Assembly (NCBI RefSeq): GCF_030818545.1
Contig: NZ_JAUTAH010000001.1
Coordinates: 2,857,001-2,921,000, forward strand
DNA from: Brevundimonas sp. SORGH_AS_0993
Lineage (GTDB): Bacteria; Pseudomonadota; Alphaproteobacteria; Caulobacterales; Caulobacteraceae
DNA length: 64,000 nucleotides
Reading direction: 5' to 3'
The notes below the pieces were generated by a model. The model was not told where the DNA came from. It did not search any database and was given only the letters and a program-made list of their open reading frames with translations. The position numbers were made by a program, and so were the translations under genes. This document shows, piece after piece, positions 42,988 through 52,168 of this stretch (position 1 is the stretch's first letter; every line of letters begins with the position of its first letter).

Positions 42988-43515
42988 ATGACCCTTTACG
43001 CCTTGAAAGACAGCAAACCGCAGCATCCGCCGGAGGGCGAATACTGGGTGGCGCCGAATGCGTCGGTGATAGGGAATGTGATTCTGCACGCGAACGCCAG
43101 CGTCTGGTTCGGCGCCGTGCTGCGCGGCGACAACGATCCGATTGTGGTGGGGCCGGACAGCAACATCCAGGACGGCAGCGTCCTGCACACCGATCCCGGA
43201 TCGCCCCTGACGATCGGGCGCGGCGTGACGGTGGGCCACCACGTCATGCTGCACGGCTGCAAGATCGGGGACTACAGCCTGATCGGCATCGGCTCGGTGA
43301 TCCTGAACGGGGTCAAGATCGGCCGGAACTGCCTGATCGGCGCCAACACCCTGATCCCCGAGGGCAAGGTCATCCCCGACAACAGCCTGGTCATGGGCCA
43401 GCCGGGGCGGGTGGTCCGCGAACGCGATCCGTCACAGATCGCCGTGCTGCAGATGTCAGCCGACCACTATGTCCAGAACTGGAAGCGGTTCGCGGCGGGC
43501 CTTCGGCCCCTATAG
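42988..43515 (+). CDS. Gamma-carbonic-anhydrase-like hexapeptide-repeat protein
   Basis: A 175-residue left-handed beta-helix protein with hexapeptide repeats ([29 protein letters not shown]). The three zinc-binding His residues are in [17 protein letters not shown] and their spacing matches gamma-carbonic anhydrases (CaiE/YrdA family). Many such proteins lack measurable carbonic anhydrase activity. The 3' end overlaps the convergent ribF by six bases. Confidence 0.9.
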   Translation: MTLYALKDSKPQHPPEGEYWVAPNASVIGNVILHANASVWFGAVLRGDNDPIVVGPDSNIQDGSVLHTDPGSPLTIGRGVTVGHHVMLHGCKIGDYSLIGIGSVILNGVKIGRNCLIGANTLIPEGKVIPDNSLVMGQPGRVVRERDPSQIAVLQMSADHYVQNWKRFAAGLRPL

Positions 43516-44442
43516 GCGGGCAAGGAGGGCGCGGGCGGCGCGGGCATCGGCGTCGATCTGAGGCTTCAGGGCGTCCAGGCCGTCGAACCGTTCCTCGCCC
43601 CGCAGCCAGCCGATCAGCTGCGTGTCCAGCGTCTGGCCGTACAGAACTTCGTCGAAGTCGAACAACCAGACCTCCAGCAGCGGGGTTTCCAGCGCATACA
43701 TGGGCCGGACGCCCAAGCTGGCGACGCCGTCGATCACCCGGCCGTCGGGCAGGCGGCTGCGGGTCGCATAGACGCCGTAGGCCGGGCGCATATAGTCGCC
43801 CAGCGGCACATTCGCGGTCGGCACGCCGATGGTGCGGCCGCGCTTGTCGCCATGGATCACCTCGCCTCGAATTGCGAAAGGACGGCCCAGAATGGCGGCG
43901 GCGCGGTCCATGTCTCCGGCCTTCAGCGCCTCGCGCACCGCGCTGGACGACAGTTTCAGCCCGTGGGCGTCGTCCAGACGTTCGGCGACCGAGACGGTGA
44001 AACCCAGGCGCGAGCCATAGGCCCGCAGGGCCTCGGGCGAGCCGGAGCGCCCCTTGCCGAAGGTGAAGTCGAAACCCACGGCCGCGTGGCGAATGTCCAG
44101 GCCGCTGGTCAGCACCCGCTCGGCGAAGGCAGCGTCGGTCATGCCCGCCATCTCGGCGTCGAACGGCAGCAGGTACAGGATGTCCACGCCCAACGGGGCC
44201 AGGGCCTCGGCCATCTGGTCCGGCCGCATCAGGCGAAAGGGCGCGGCCTCGGGCTGGAACCAGCGGCGCGGATGCGGGTCGAAGCTGACCACCCCCAGCG
44301 GAGCGCCCAGCCGTTCGGCGGCGTCGCGCGCGCCGGCGATGACGGCCTGGTGGCCCCGGTGCACGCCGTCGAAGGCGCCGACCGCGACCGCCGCCCCCTT
44401 CAGCGCGTCCGGCAGATCGCGCCAGTCGCGGACGACCTGCAT
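43510..44442 (-). CDS. ribF: Bifunctional riboflavin kinase / FAD synthetase
   Basis: A 310-residue enzyme making FMN and then FAD. The N-terminal adenylyltransferase domain has [30 protein letters not shown] and the [10 protein letters not shown] loop (FTFGKGRSG). The C-terminal flavokinase domain has [20 protein letters not shown] and [16 protein letters not shown]. It supplies the cofactors for the flavoproteins elsewhere in the window. It lies one base from the MaoC gene, in one operon with it and the HAD gene. Confidence 0.95.
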   Translation of the reverse strand: MQVVRDWRDLPDALKGAAVAVGAFDGVHRGHQAVIAGARDAAERLGAPLGVVSFDPHPRRWFQPEAAPFRLMRPDQMAEALAPLGVDILYLLPFDAEMAGMTDAAFAERVLTSGLDIRHAAVGFDFTFGKGRSGSPEALRAYGSRLGFTVSVAERLDDAHGLKLSSSAVREALKAGDMDRAAAILGRPFAIRGEVIHGDKRGRTIGVPTANVPLGDYMRPAYGVYATRSRLPDGRVIDGVASLGVRPMYALETPLLEVWLFDFDEVLYGQTLDTQLIGWLRGEERFDGLDALKPQIDADARAARALLARL

Positions 44443-44443
44443 G

Positions 44444-44926
44444 TCAGCGGGCCGAGGGCTTGCGTCGACGCGGCACGCGGACCACCGCCACGCCGTCCAT
44501 GATCAGGGTTTCGCCGACGAAGCCTTCGCAGCTCAGCTTCACCCGCGCGCTCTCCGGCTCGATCTCGATCACGGTGATCCGGATGCGGACCACGTCGTCG
44601 ATCCGCACCGGCTGGTGGAAGGCCAGGGTCTGGGAGACGTAGATGGACCCCGCGCCCGGCAGGATGGTGCCGACAACCGCCGAGCCGAAAGAGGCGCTGA
44701 GCAGGCCGTGCGCGATCCGGCCGCGATAGGCGGTCTTGGCGGCGAAAGCCTCGTCCAGATGCACGGGATTGAAGTCGTCCGACGCCTCGGCGAACAGGCG
44801 GATTCGATCCTCCGTCGCCACGACGATCTTTTCGGCCGCCATGCCGACGTGAAGTTCGTCCAGGATGTAACCACCGGACGGATGCTGCTGAACCAAATCG
44901 ACCATGTCCGAGGCTTTAGCCGCCAT
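44444..44926 (-). CDS. MaoC family (R)-specific enoyl-CoA hydratase-like protein
   Basis: A 160-residue hot-dog fold protein. The catalytic Asp and His are in LFAEASDDFNPVHLDEAFAAK, followed by GRIAHGLLSASFGSAVVG. It hydrates trans-enoyl-CoA, possibly feeding hydroxyalkanoate or fatty acid metabolism. A downstream Met (44905, MVDLVQQHPSG) is an alternative start. It lies between ribF and a frameshifted HAD hydrolase on the same strand. Confidence 0.88.
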   Translation of the reverse strand: MAAKASDMVDLVQQHPSGGYILDELHVGMAAEKIVVATEDRIRLFAEASDDFNPVHLDEAFAAKTAYRGRIAHGLLSASFGSAVVGTILPGAGSIYVSQTLAFHQPVRIDDVVRIRITVIEIEPESARVKLSCEGFVGETLIMDGVAVVRVPRRRKPSAR

Positions 44927-44944
44927 GCGACAAAATGGCGAGCC

Positions 44945-45815
44945 TTACCAGTTCAGTTCCAGCGCCGCGTAGCGGGCGTAGGTGGTTTCGGCCTTCAGCA
45001 GATCGGAGGCGCGGGGCGGGATCGAGCGTCCCGTCCGTCCCCTTGGCCTGGTCGCCATGGATGCCCTGCGCGATGAACAGACAGTCCAGCCCCTGCGCGT
45101 TTGCGCCCATCACGTCGGTGACGACGCCGTCGCCGATGCACAGCACGCGCGAGCGGTCGACCGGGCGACCCAGCAGCTTTTCCGCCTCCTTCAGGGCCAG
45201 GTCGTAGATCGGTGCGAAGGGCTTGCCCGCCATGACGACCCGGCCGCCCAGCGATTCATAGAGATCGGCCAGGGAGCCCCCGCAGTAGATCAACTGGTCG
45301 CCCCGCTGCACGACGCGGTCGGGGTTGGCGCAGATCAGCTCCAGTTCTCGCCGGGCGCCCACTTCGAAGCGGGCGCGATAGTCCTCTGGCGTCTCGGTCG
45401 TATCCTCGACCGGGCCGGTGACGGAGATGAAGGCGGCCTCCTCGGCGCTGGCGGCCCGCTCCAGTCCAAGGCCGGCGTAAAGGGGCGCGTCGCGTTCGGG
45501 GCCGACGATCCAGGCCGGGCCTGGCGCGCGCTTGGCCAGTTCGGCGCGGGTGGCGTCGCCGGATGTGACGAAGGCCTTCCACGCTTCGCGCGGCACGCCC
45601 AGCCCGTCCAGTTGAGCGATCACGTCCGATGCGGGCCGCGGCGAGTTCGAGATCAGGACGACATGGCCGCCCTGGTCGTTGAACCGGGTCAGCGCCTCGC
45701 ACGGGCCTGGCCAGCTTTCGCGGCCATTGTGGATCACGCCCCAGACGTCGCAGAGCAGGATGTCGTAATCGCCGGCGATGGCGCCGAGATGAGGCAGGGC
45801 ATGGGGGAAGGTCAT
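44945..45815 (-). pseudogene. TIGR01459-type HAD-IIA hydrolase, frameshifted near the C-terminus
   Basis: ATG 45815 starts a HAD-IIA protein: DILLCDVWGVIHNG (nucleophile motif), VVLISNSPRP (motif II), VMAGKPFAPIYDLAL (Lys motif) and VLCIGDGVVTDVMGANAQGLD (acidic motif). After TLDPA the written frame becomes unrelated and runs to 44916. Dropping one base of the G4 run 45013-45016 gives RASDLLKAETTYARYAALEL and a stop at 44945, the natural family end (289 residues). The substrate is unknown; NagD-like phosphatases are relatives. A sequencing indel is likely. Confidence 0.83.
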
Positions 45816-45918
45816 GGGGCCGTCCTTAGCCCGTCTGGAAAGATGGGAGAAGGCGGATCGACCCTGTCCTTCGTCATTCCGGGGCCGATTCTAGCGAGAA
45901 ACCTCGGAAGCACCGAGA

Positions 45919-47193
45919 CTAGCTGAACCGTCGACGCTGCTCCGCGCTGCGCAGGGTGGAGCGCAGGAAGTCGGCAGGCGGGTCTGTTTCGGCCAGGACC
46001 TGTTCCTTGATGGCGCGGGGTTCGCCGAACAGGTGGCCCTGGCCCATCGCAACATCCAGCTCCAGGATGTCGACCACCTGGCGTTCGTTCTCGACCTTTT
46101 CGGCGATCACTTCGACCCCGTAGCGGCGGGTAAGGGCGGCGAAGTCGGCGGCCTGGATGTCGGGCATGGAACGCAGGGGGGCGCCGCCGTCCAAGTCCAG
46201 CAGTTGTTCGATCATCAGGTCGGCGGCGACCTTGATGAACTTGACGTCGGACCTCTGCAGGTCGGCGAAGTCCAGGTCCAGCGTCTGCACCTTGTCCAGG
46301 GAGAAGCGGAAGCCCAGGTCCGCCAGCTTGGCCATGTTGCGGGCCTCGACAGCGCCGCGCGCATCGAACGTCGCCTGGCCCAGTTCGAAGATCAGGGCCT
46401 GGTTCAGGTCACGGTTTTCGCTGAGGAAATCCAGGAATTTGGGGAAGAAGGTCTCGTCGCCCAGAGAAGTCAGCGCCACGTTGCAGAAGACCCCGACCTT
46501 GCGGTCCTGACGCGCTAGACGCCGCACAATCTGGGCGCAGCGGAACAGCAACAGATTGTCGATGGCCGGCACCAACCCCTCGCCCTCGGCCAGGGACAGA
46601 TATTCCGCCGGCATCATGACCCGATCGGTGGAGTCCCGCAGGCGCGTGAAGCTCTCGTAGAACAGGGTCCGGCGCTGGGGCAGGGAGACGACGGGCTGCA
46701 GATACAGATCGACGCGCCCTTCGCTGAGGGCCTCGTGAATGGTGCGCAGCAGCAGGGTGGACTGGGCCTGGCGCCGACCCTCGAAGGTTTCGACCCCCGC
46801 AGGCGCGGCGGCGGCAAGGCGGGCGTCGATGCTGTCGCTCATCTGTTGGACAAGGCTCTCGAGCATCCGGACCTCGCCGGTCAGGGCGTCGGTGTCGGAC
46901 AGGACGCCGCTTTCGATGGCGTGGGCCAGTTCGGTCAGGGCGCCCTGGGTCGATTCCATCGCATCGGCCAAAAGGCGGTGCGCCTCGCGCACATGGCCGA
47001 TTTCCTTCTTGAGGGCGCGCCGTTCGGCGACGCCCGTGACGATGGCGTGGAAGGCGCCCAGCAGGCCCAGCGCGCCCAGGGCTCCCGCGACGCCGGCGCC
47101 GATCCCCAGACCCGCGCGCCACAGGAAGGCGCCCACGGTCAGGCCGAGGAACAGATAGGCGAAGTAGAGGAAGCCCGTTGTGAGGTTGCGCAT
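45919..47193 (-). CDS. tipF: TipF-like membrane protein with degenerate EAL domain
   Basis: A 424-residue protein: two N-terminal membrane helices (TTGFLYFAYLFLGLTVGAFLW and GAGVAGALGALGLLGAFHAIV), a helical/coiled region (about 60-140), then an EAL domain. EAL motifs are altered: YESFTRL replaces EALxR, FSLDKV replaces the DDFG metal site, and AEKVEN replaces AEGVE. Catalysis is therefore unlikely, while c-di-GMP binding remains possible. This layout matches Caulobacter TipF, a c-di-GMP receptor that positions the flagellum. ATG 47193 was preferred; GTG 47211 is in frame. Confidence 0.75.
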   Translation of the reverse strand: MRNLTTGFLYFAYLFLGLTVGAFLWRAGLGIGAGVAGALGALGLLGAFHAIVTGVAERRALKKEIGHVREAHRLLADAMESTQGALTELAHAIESGVLSDTDALTGEVRMLESLVQQMSDSIDARLAAAAPAGVETFEGRRQAQSTLLLRTIHEALSEGRVDLYLQPVVSLPQRRTLFYESFTRLRDSTDRVMMPAEYLSLAEGEGLVPAIDNLLLFRCAQIVRRLARQDRKVGVFCNVALTSLGDETFFPKFLDFLSENRDLNQALIFELGQATFDARGAVEARNMAKLADLGFRFSLDKVQTLDLDFADLQRSDVKFIKVAADLMIEQLLDLDGGAPLRSMPDIQAADFAALTRRYGVEVIAEKVENERQVVDILELDVAMGQGHLFGEPRAIKEQVLAETDPPADFLRSTLRSAEQRRRFS

Positions 47194-47303
47194 CGGCTGG
47201 CGGTCGGCCACTCCCGGATGGAATCGCCTGAGTATCAGGCTATCAATGTCGTTCGGCTAGAGCGGGGAGAAGAAATATCCCCGACAAATCCAAGGGAAAC
47301 GCC

Positions 47304-48074
47304 ATGCAACTGTTCGATCTGACCGGCAAGGTCGCCATCATCACCGGCTCGTCGCGCGGAATCGGCAAGGCCATCGCCGAACGGCTGGCCGAGCATGGCG
47401 CCAGGGTGGTCATATCCTCGCGCAAGGCCGGGCCGTGCGAAGAGGTCGCCGCCGAGATCAACGGCAAATATGGAGAGGGCCGCGCCATCGCGGTTCCTGC
47501 CAACATCGCCTCCAAGGACGACTTGCAGCGGTTGGTGGACGACACCAACGCCGCTTTCGGTCAGATCGACATCCTGGTCTGCAACGCCGCGACCAACCCC
47601 TACGCCGGGCCGATGGCGGGCATCGCCGACGACCAGTTCGAGAAGATTCTCCAGAACAACGTGATCTCCAACCACTGGCTGATCCAGATGGTCGCTCCCC
47701 AGATGCTTGAGCGCAAGGACGGGGCGATCCTGGTGATCTCGTCCATCGGGGGTCTGCGGGGCAACGCCCTGATCGGCGCCTACAACATCTCCAAGGCCGC
47801 GGACATGCAACTGGTGCGCAATCTGGCGGTGGAGTGGGGACCGTCGAACGTGCGCGTCAACTGCATCGCCCCGGGCCTGGTCCAGACCGATTTCGCTAAA
47901 TATCTGTGGGAGAATCCCGAGTTGCTGAAACAGGTCACGGAGCCGGCGCCGTTGAAAAGGATCGGCCAGCCCGATGAAATCGCGGGCACGGCGGTCTATC
48001 TGTGCAGCCCAGCCTCGGCCTATGTGACCGGGCAAACCCTGGTCGTGGACGGCGGATTGACGATTGCCTGGTGA
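47304..48074 (+). CDS. SDR family oxidoreductase (fatty-acid/acyl reductase-like)
   Basis: A 256-residue classical short-chain dehydrogenase: [19 protein letters not shown] nucleotide motif, [10 protein letters not shown], catalytic Ser in [11 protein letters not shown], and an active-site Tyr in [11 protein letters not shown] (YxxxK as YNISK). DGGLTIAW ends the protein. It resembles 3-ketoacyl-ACP reductase/dehydrogenase SDRs. The substrate is not evident. It precedes a lipid acyltransferase across a tandem repeat. Confidence 0.88.
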   Translation: MQLFDLTGKVAIITGSSRGIGKAIAERLAEHGARVVISSRKAGPCEEVAAEINGKYGEGRAIAVPANIASKDDLQRLVDDTNAAFGQIDILVCNAATNPYAGPMAGIADDQFEKILQNNVISNHWLIQMVAPQMLERKDGAILVISSIGGLRGNALIGAYNISKAADMQLVRNLAVEWGPSNVRVNCIAPGLVQTDFAKYLWENPELLKQVTEPAPLKRIGQPDEIAGTAVYLCSPASAYVTGQTLVVDGGLTIAW

Positions 48075-48078
48075 AGAC

Positions 48079-48226
48079 ACGCGCACAAACGGCCCGACGG
48101 GCGATAGCGCATCCACGCGCTCAAGCAGCCCGAAGGGCGGTAGCGCCCATGACACGCGCTCAAGCAGCCCGAAGGGCGGTAGCGCCCATGACACGCGCTC
48201 AAGCAGCCCGAAGGGCGGTAGCGCAA
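48079..48226. repeat. Tandem 39-bp repeat (three exact, one degenerate unit)
   Basis: Units begin ACGCGC at 48079 (degenerate, 36 bp), 48115, 48154 and 48193. Each contains the stem CGCT-caagca-GCCC-gaa-GGGC-ggt-AGCG. The period is 13 codons and stays open in all plus frames. It fills the gap between the SDR gene and the acyltransferase. An upstream TTG (48064) could in principle add a 56-residue Ser/Gly-rich extension to the acyltransferase, but ATG 48232 is the family start. Confidence 0.85.
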
Positions 48227-48231
48227 CAAAA

Positions 48232-49122
48232 ATGACCCAGGACCTGGTCTGGCGCCTGGAGGCCGTCGGCTTCCAGGCGCTGTTCGGTTTCCTGCGCCTG
48301 CTGGGGGTCGAGCGCGCCTCGGCCCTAGGCGGGTGGCTGCTGAGGACCCTGGGGCCGCTGACCGGCACGCAGAAGACGGTGATGCGCAATCTGCGGATCG
48401 CCTTTCCCGAAATGACGCCCGAGCGTCGCGCGGCCCTGGCCCGCGAACAGTGGGACCGGACGGGACGCACCTTCGCCGAACTGGCGGTGATGGATCAACT
48501 GACGCCGGCCGGCGGGCGGGTCGAGGTGGTCGGGATGGAGCGGCTGCACGCCTTGCGCGACGGCGGTAAGCCGGCGGTGCTGATCTCGGGCCATCTGGCC
48601 AATTTCGAGGTGATGGCGGCGGTCATCATGGCTGCCGGCGTGCCGTGCCAAGTGACCTATCGCGCGGCCAACAACCCCTATGTCGACGCCCTGATCCGCA
48701 AGAGCCGGGAACGCTACGGCATCCGCCTGTTCGCGCCCAAGGGCGACGGCACGCGCGACCTGATGGCCGGAATGAAACGCGGCGATTCCATCGCCCTGCT
48801 GGTCGATCAGAAATACAATCAGGGGCCGGAGGTCCGGTTCTTCGACCAGCCGGTCAACGCCTCGCCGGGCGCGGCGCGGCTGGCGCAGAAGTTCGACACG
48901 GTGATGCTGCCGCTGTCGGTGGTGCGTCTGCCCGATGCGCGCTTTCGTGTGACGGCGCATGCGCCCATCGCCGTGCCGGACACAGGCGACAAGGCGGCCG
49001 ACATTCTGGCCGGGATTCAAGCGGCCAACACCTTCGTCGAGGATCGCGTACGCGAGGCGCCGGAAGACTGGTTCTGGGTCCACAAACGCTGGCCCGACCG
49101 GGTGTACGCCGCCTTGGATTAG
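48232..49122 (+). CDS. LpxL/HtrB-like lysophospholipid (lipid A) acyltransferase
   Basis: A 296-residue protein starting MTQDLVWRLEAVGFQ. The acyltransferase HxxxxD/E motif is SGHLANFEVM; further motifs are TYRAANNPYVDALIRKSRERYG, KRGDSIALLVDQKYNQG and DWFWVHKRWPDR. It transfers an acyl chain from acyl-ACP to a lipid A precursor at the inner membrane. It may form a unit with the SDR, though 157 bp of repeats separate them. The stop overlaps the convergent response-regulator gene by four bases. Confidence 0.9.
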   Translation: MTQDLVWRLEAVGFQALFGFLRLLGVERASALGGWLLRTLGPLTGTQKTVMRNLRIAFPEMTPERRAALAREQWDRTGRTFAELAVMDQLTPAGGRVEVVGMERLHALRDGGKPAVLISGHLANFEVMAAVIMAAGVPCQVTYRAANNPYVDALIRKSRERYGIRLFAPKGDGTRDLMAGMKRGDSIALLVDQKYNQGPEVRFFDQPVNASPGAARLAQKFDTVMLPLSVVRLPDARFRVTAHAPIAVPDTGDKAADILAGIQAANTFVEDRVREAPEDWFWVHKRWPDRVYAALD

Positions 49123-49613
49123 CGTTTCGCGTCGGAGGCGCGCCGGAAAGGCCCGCTATAGCTTTCGATGTCGCGGCGGCGGCGCGAAGGTCCGAAATAG
49201 GCGTCGGTGCGGACGAAGGGGCGTGGCTTGAAGATGGCGGCGTTGATGCGGTCCAGCACCGCCTTGGCCGTGATAGGTTTGGCCACGAACTCGGTCACGC
49301 CGGCGTCACGCGCCTCGAACACCCGGCTGGCGGCCGAATGGCTGGTCATCATGATGATCGGCAGATAGGCGTTCGGGCTGTCGGGCGCGGTGCGGACCCG
49401 CTGGGTAAAGGCCACCCCGTCCATCGGAAGCATGTTGAAGTCGATGATCGCCAGGTCGATCGGATGGCGTTTCAGAAGCGCATAGGCGGCCCCGCCGTCG
49501 GCGGCCTCGCGGATCGTGCGCACCCCGGCCGAATGCAGCAGGGCGCCGATCAGGGCGCGCATCGGCTGGCTGTCGTCCGCCAGCAGGATGTTCAGCGACA
49601 CTAGGGACGACAT
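49119..49613 (-). CDS. Single-domain response regulator (receiver) with basic tail
   Basis: A 164-residue protein: receiver domain with acidic pair in ILLADDSQPM, phospho-acceptor Asp in LAIIDFNMLPMDG, Thr/Ser in MMTSHSA and Lys in FVAKPIT. A C-terminal tail of about 40 residues (PFVRTDAYFGPSRRRRD) has no output domain. It probably signals through protein contacts. No histidine kinase is adjacent. Confidence 0.9.
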   Translation of the reverse strand: MSSLVSLNILLADDSQPMRALIGALLHSAGVRTIREAADGGAAYALLKRHPIDLAIIDFNMLPMDGVAFTQRVRTAPDSPNAYLPIIMMTSHSAASRVFEARDAGVTEFVAKPITAKAVLDRINAAIFKPRPFVRTDAYFGPSRRRRDIESYSGPFRRASDAKR

Positions 49614-49684
49614 TCAGGATTCTGCGCGGACGACCGTTGATCGGCGAGGGATGCTACGTCTCGCGTCAAAGCACAACCGCCGTT

Positions 49685-50548
49685 TCAGATCGGGCCGCGC
49701 GGCGCCTGGACGCCGACCATCAGCGACGGGTCCATGTTGCGGTCGCGCCATTTCATCCGCCAGCACAGATGCGGGCCGGTGGCGCGGCCGGTCATGCCGA
49801 CCTGGCCCAGAGCCTGGCCCCGTTGAACGGTCTGACCCAGCAGGACGTCCAGCCGCGACTGATGCAGATAAGCGGTGATCAGACCCTGGCCGTGGTCGAT
49901 CAGGGTCAGGCCGCCCTCGAAATGCATATTGGGTCGGACGAAGGCCACGCGACCGTCGGCGGGCGCGCGAATCGTGGTCCCGGCGGGCGCCGCCAGGTCG
50001 ATGCCGTAGTGCGGGCGTGCCGGCGTGCCGTTCAGCACCCGCTGGGCGCCCCAGGCGCTGGAGACGCGATAGGTCTCCAGCGGCCAGATGAAGCCGTCGC
50101 GGAAATCGTCGGTCTCGGCCCGGCTGGCGAAGCCTTCGGCCTTGAGAGCGGCCTCTTGCCGGATGCGGTCCAGAAGGGCGGGGTCGCTGGGCTCCACCGT
50201 GGCGGGCGGCAGGCCGTCGATGCGGGTGGACGGAAACGCATAGGGAGCGATGTCCAATGCCTGGCGGGCTGAGCCGGCCCCGGTGCGCGCCTCGATCTCC
50301 GCGCGCGGCCCGGCGTCGCGGTCGAAACCCACCACGAACAGGCCCGAAGACGAGGCCACGGTCAGGGCCTCCCCGTCCACCAGGATCATCGCGCCCGGCG
50401 TCGTCCGCCCGAAGGCGTAACCGCCCTGACGCCAGGCGCCGTTCAGCGTCAGAGAGAGGGCGCGGCCTTGAGGAACTGCGCCGGCGGCGGCCGGCAGGGC
50501 CACGCTCGCGCCCAGGCCGCCGATCACCGCGCGACGCGACGGGATCAT
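49685..50548 (-). CDS. M23 family metallopeptidase (LytM/peptidoglycan endopeptidase type)
   Basis: A 287-residue protein with a Tat-like start (MIPSRRAVIGGLGASVALPAAAGA). The LytM domain has the zinc ligands His and Asp in RPHYGIDLAAPAG and the HxH-type segments ITAYLHQSR and GPHLCWRMKW, where the second motif reads HLCW instead of HxH. It likely cleaves or regulates murein cross-links in the periplasm. The start overlaps the DUF2093 stop by four bases. Confidence 0.88.
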   Translation of the reverse strand: MIPSRRAVIGGLGASVALPAAAGAVPQGRALSLTLNGAWRQGGYAFGRTTPGAMILVDGEALTVASSSGLFVVGFDRDAGPRAEIEARTGAGSARQALDIAPYAFPSTRIDGLPPATVEPSDPALLDRIRQEAALKAEGFASRAETDDFRDGFIWPLETYRVSSAWGAQRVLNGTPARPHYGIDLAAPAGTTIRAPADGRVAFVRPNMHFEGGLTLIDHGQGLITAYLHQSRLDVLLGQTVQRGQALGQVGMTGRATGPHLCWRMKWRDRNMDPSLMVGVQAPRGPI

Positions 50549-50754
50549 CCGGCGGACTTCAGTCGCTGGGCGAACTCGGCCGGGCTGGTGTAGGCCTCCT
50601 GCCGGCTGACGCTCCAGTACCGCAGGGTCTCCAGCGGGATCGGCCGCTCCGTCACCGCGCAGCGGACGAAACGGCCCGGTTTCAGGACGGCGAACTCGCC
50701 GTCTCCGTAATCCAAGGTCGCGGCGGTGTCGGCGTCCAAAGTCATGCCCGCCAT
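50545..50754 (-). CDS. DUF2093 family small protein
   Basis: About 69 residues: LDYGDGEFAVLKPGRFVRCAVTERPIPLETLRYWSVSRQEAY, a close match to DUF2093, found widely in alphaproteobacteria upstream of an M23 peptidase or as a stand-alone. Function unknown. Two nearby Met codons (50754, 50745) are possible starts. Confidence 0.85.
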   Translation of the reverse strand: MAGMTLDADTAATLDYGDGEFAVLKPGRFVRCAVTERPIPLETLRYWSVSRQEAYTSPAEFAQRLKSAG

Positions 50755-50815
50755 CCTAATCCCCCGCGTCGGGCAGGCCAAGGCCGCAGCATGCGGCGGC
50801 GAGGGTGGCGCGGCG

Positions 50816-52057
50816 TCAGTGCCTCACGACTTCGGCCGCCTGTTCCCTGGCCTCGGCGCGGGCGATGCGGGCCGGATCGGGCGCGGCGCCCATCCGGTCG
50901 ATCAGCTTGAACACGAACGGATGCAGGGTGATCGAGATCAGGGCCGCAGCCAGGATCAGGTCGTGGGTCTCCTGGCTCATAGCGCCCAGGGTCATGCCCA
51001 GGGCGGCCAGGATGAAACTGAACTCCCCGATCTGGGCCAGGCTGGCGGCGACGGTCAGGCTGGCCTTGCGATCCAGCTTGAACGTCGTGGTGATGGCCAG
51101 GGCCGCCAGGGTCTTGCCGACCACCACGATGGCGATGACGCCTGCGACCGCCAAGGGCGCCTTCACCAGGATCGACGGGTCGAACAGCATCCCCACCGAG
51201 ACGAAGAACAGAACGGCGAAGGCGTCGCGCAGCGGCAGGGACCGCTCGGCCGCATTGTGGCCCAAGGGCGTGCCGTTCAGCACCAGCCCTGCCAGGAAGG
51301 CGCCCAGGGCGAAGGAGTGGAACAGGTAGTAGGCGATCCAGGCGATGCCCAGGGCGATGGCCAGCACGCCCAGGGTGAACAGTTCGCGCGACTTGGTGTG
51401 GGCGATCCGCACCAGCAGCCAGGGCAGGGCCTTGCCGCCGACGTACAGCATGGCCAGGACGAAGACGGCGACCTTCAGCAGGGTCCAGCCGATGTTCAAC
51501 GCCAGGGCGCCGCCATCTATGGCGTGACCCGGCGGCATGATGATCATCGGCAGCATGACCAGGGCGATGACGATCACCAGATCCTCGACGATCAGCCAGC
51601 CCACGGCGATGCGGCCGATCTCGCCCTTGTTCTGCCGTCGCTCTTCCAGCGCACGCATGAGCACGACGGTGGAGGCGACCGACAGGGCGAAGCCCATCAG
51701 CAGGCCCTCAGCATCGCTCATGCCCAGGGCGAAGCGGCCCAGCGCCCAGCCCATGATGGTGGCGGCGCCGATCTGCACCAGGGCGCCGGGAATGGCGACC
51801 TTTCGCACCTGCATCAGATCCTTGGGCGAGAAATGCAGCCCGACCCCGAACATCAACAGGATGACGCCGATCTCGGCCAGCTGCGGCGCCAGTTCGGTGT
51901 CGGCGACGAAGCCGGCGGTGTGCGGCCCGACGATGATGCCGGCGACCAGATAGCCGACAAGCGGCGATAGTTTCAGCCGATTGGCCAACATGCCGAGCAC
52001 GAAGGCGAGGACGAAGCCCCCGACCAGGGTGAGGATCAGGCTGTCGGCATGCGGCAT
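50816..52057 (-). CDS. Kef-type cation/proton antiporter membrane domain protein
   Basis: A 413-residue CPA2 antiporter with about 12 membrane helices: LILTLVGGFVLAFVLGMLA, VGYLVAGIIVGPHTAGFV, IGVILLMFGVGLHFSPKDL, SVASTVVLMRALEE and LPLRDAFAVLFFVSVGMLF are Kef/YbaL signatures. It lacks the C-terminal TrkA-N (RCK) domain of full KefB/YbaL, ending soon after the membrane part. It may exchange K+ or Na+ for H+. A TATACC-type -10 (about 52096) lies in the upstream gap on the minus strand. Confidence 0.88.
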   Translation of the reverse strand: MPHADSLILTLVGGFVLAFVLGMLANRLKLSPLVGYLVAGIIVGPHTAGFVADTELAPQLAEIGVILLMFGVGLHFSPKDLMQVRKVAIPGALVQIGAATIMGWALGRFALGMSDAEGLLMGFALSVASTVVLMRALEERRQNKGEIGRIAVGWLIVEDLVIVIALVMLPMIIMPPGHAIDGGALALNIGWTLLKVAVFVLAMLYVGGKALPWLLVRIAHTKSRELFTLGVLAIALGIAWIAYYLFHSFALGAFLAGLVLNGTPLGHNAAERSLPLRDAFAVLFFVSVGMLFDPSILVKAPLAVAGVIAIVVVGKTLAALAITTTFKLDRKASLTVAASLAQIGEFSFILAALGMTLGAMSQETHDLILAAALISITLHPFVFKLIDRMGAAPDPARIARAEAREQAAEVVRH

Positions 52058-52168
52058 CAGGGCTCCTGTCGCGGGCGAGGACTCATATTACGGTATACTA
52101 TGCAGTTGGTGAGGTCGTTTCGAATTCGCAAGGCGACGCGGTGTCGCAAGGCGGACTAATCCGCGACC

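Noticed and set aside
48079-48226. Possible CRISPR array
   Set aside because: Units are contiguous 39-bp tandem repeats with no unique spacers and no cas genes nearby.
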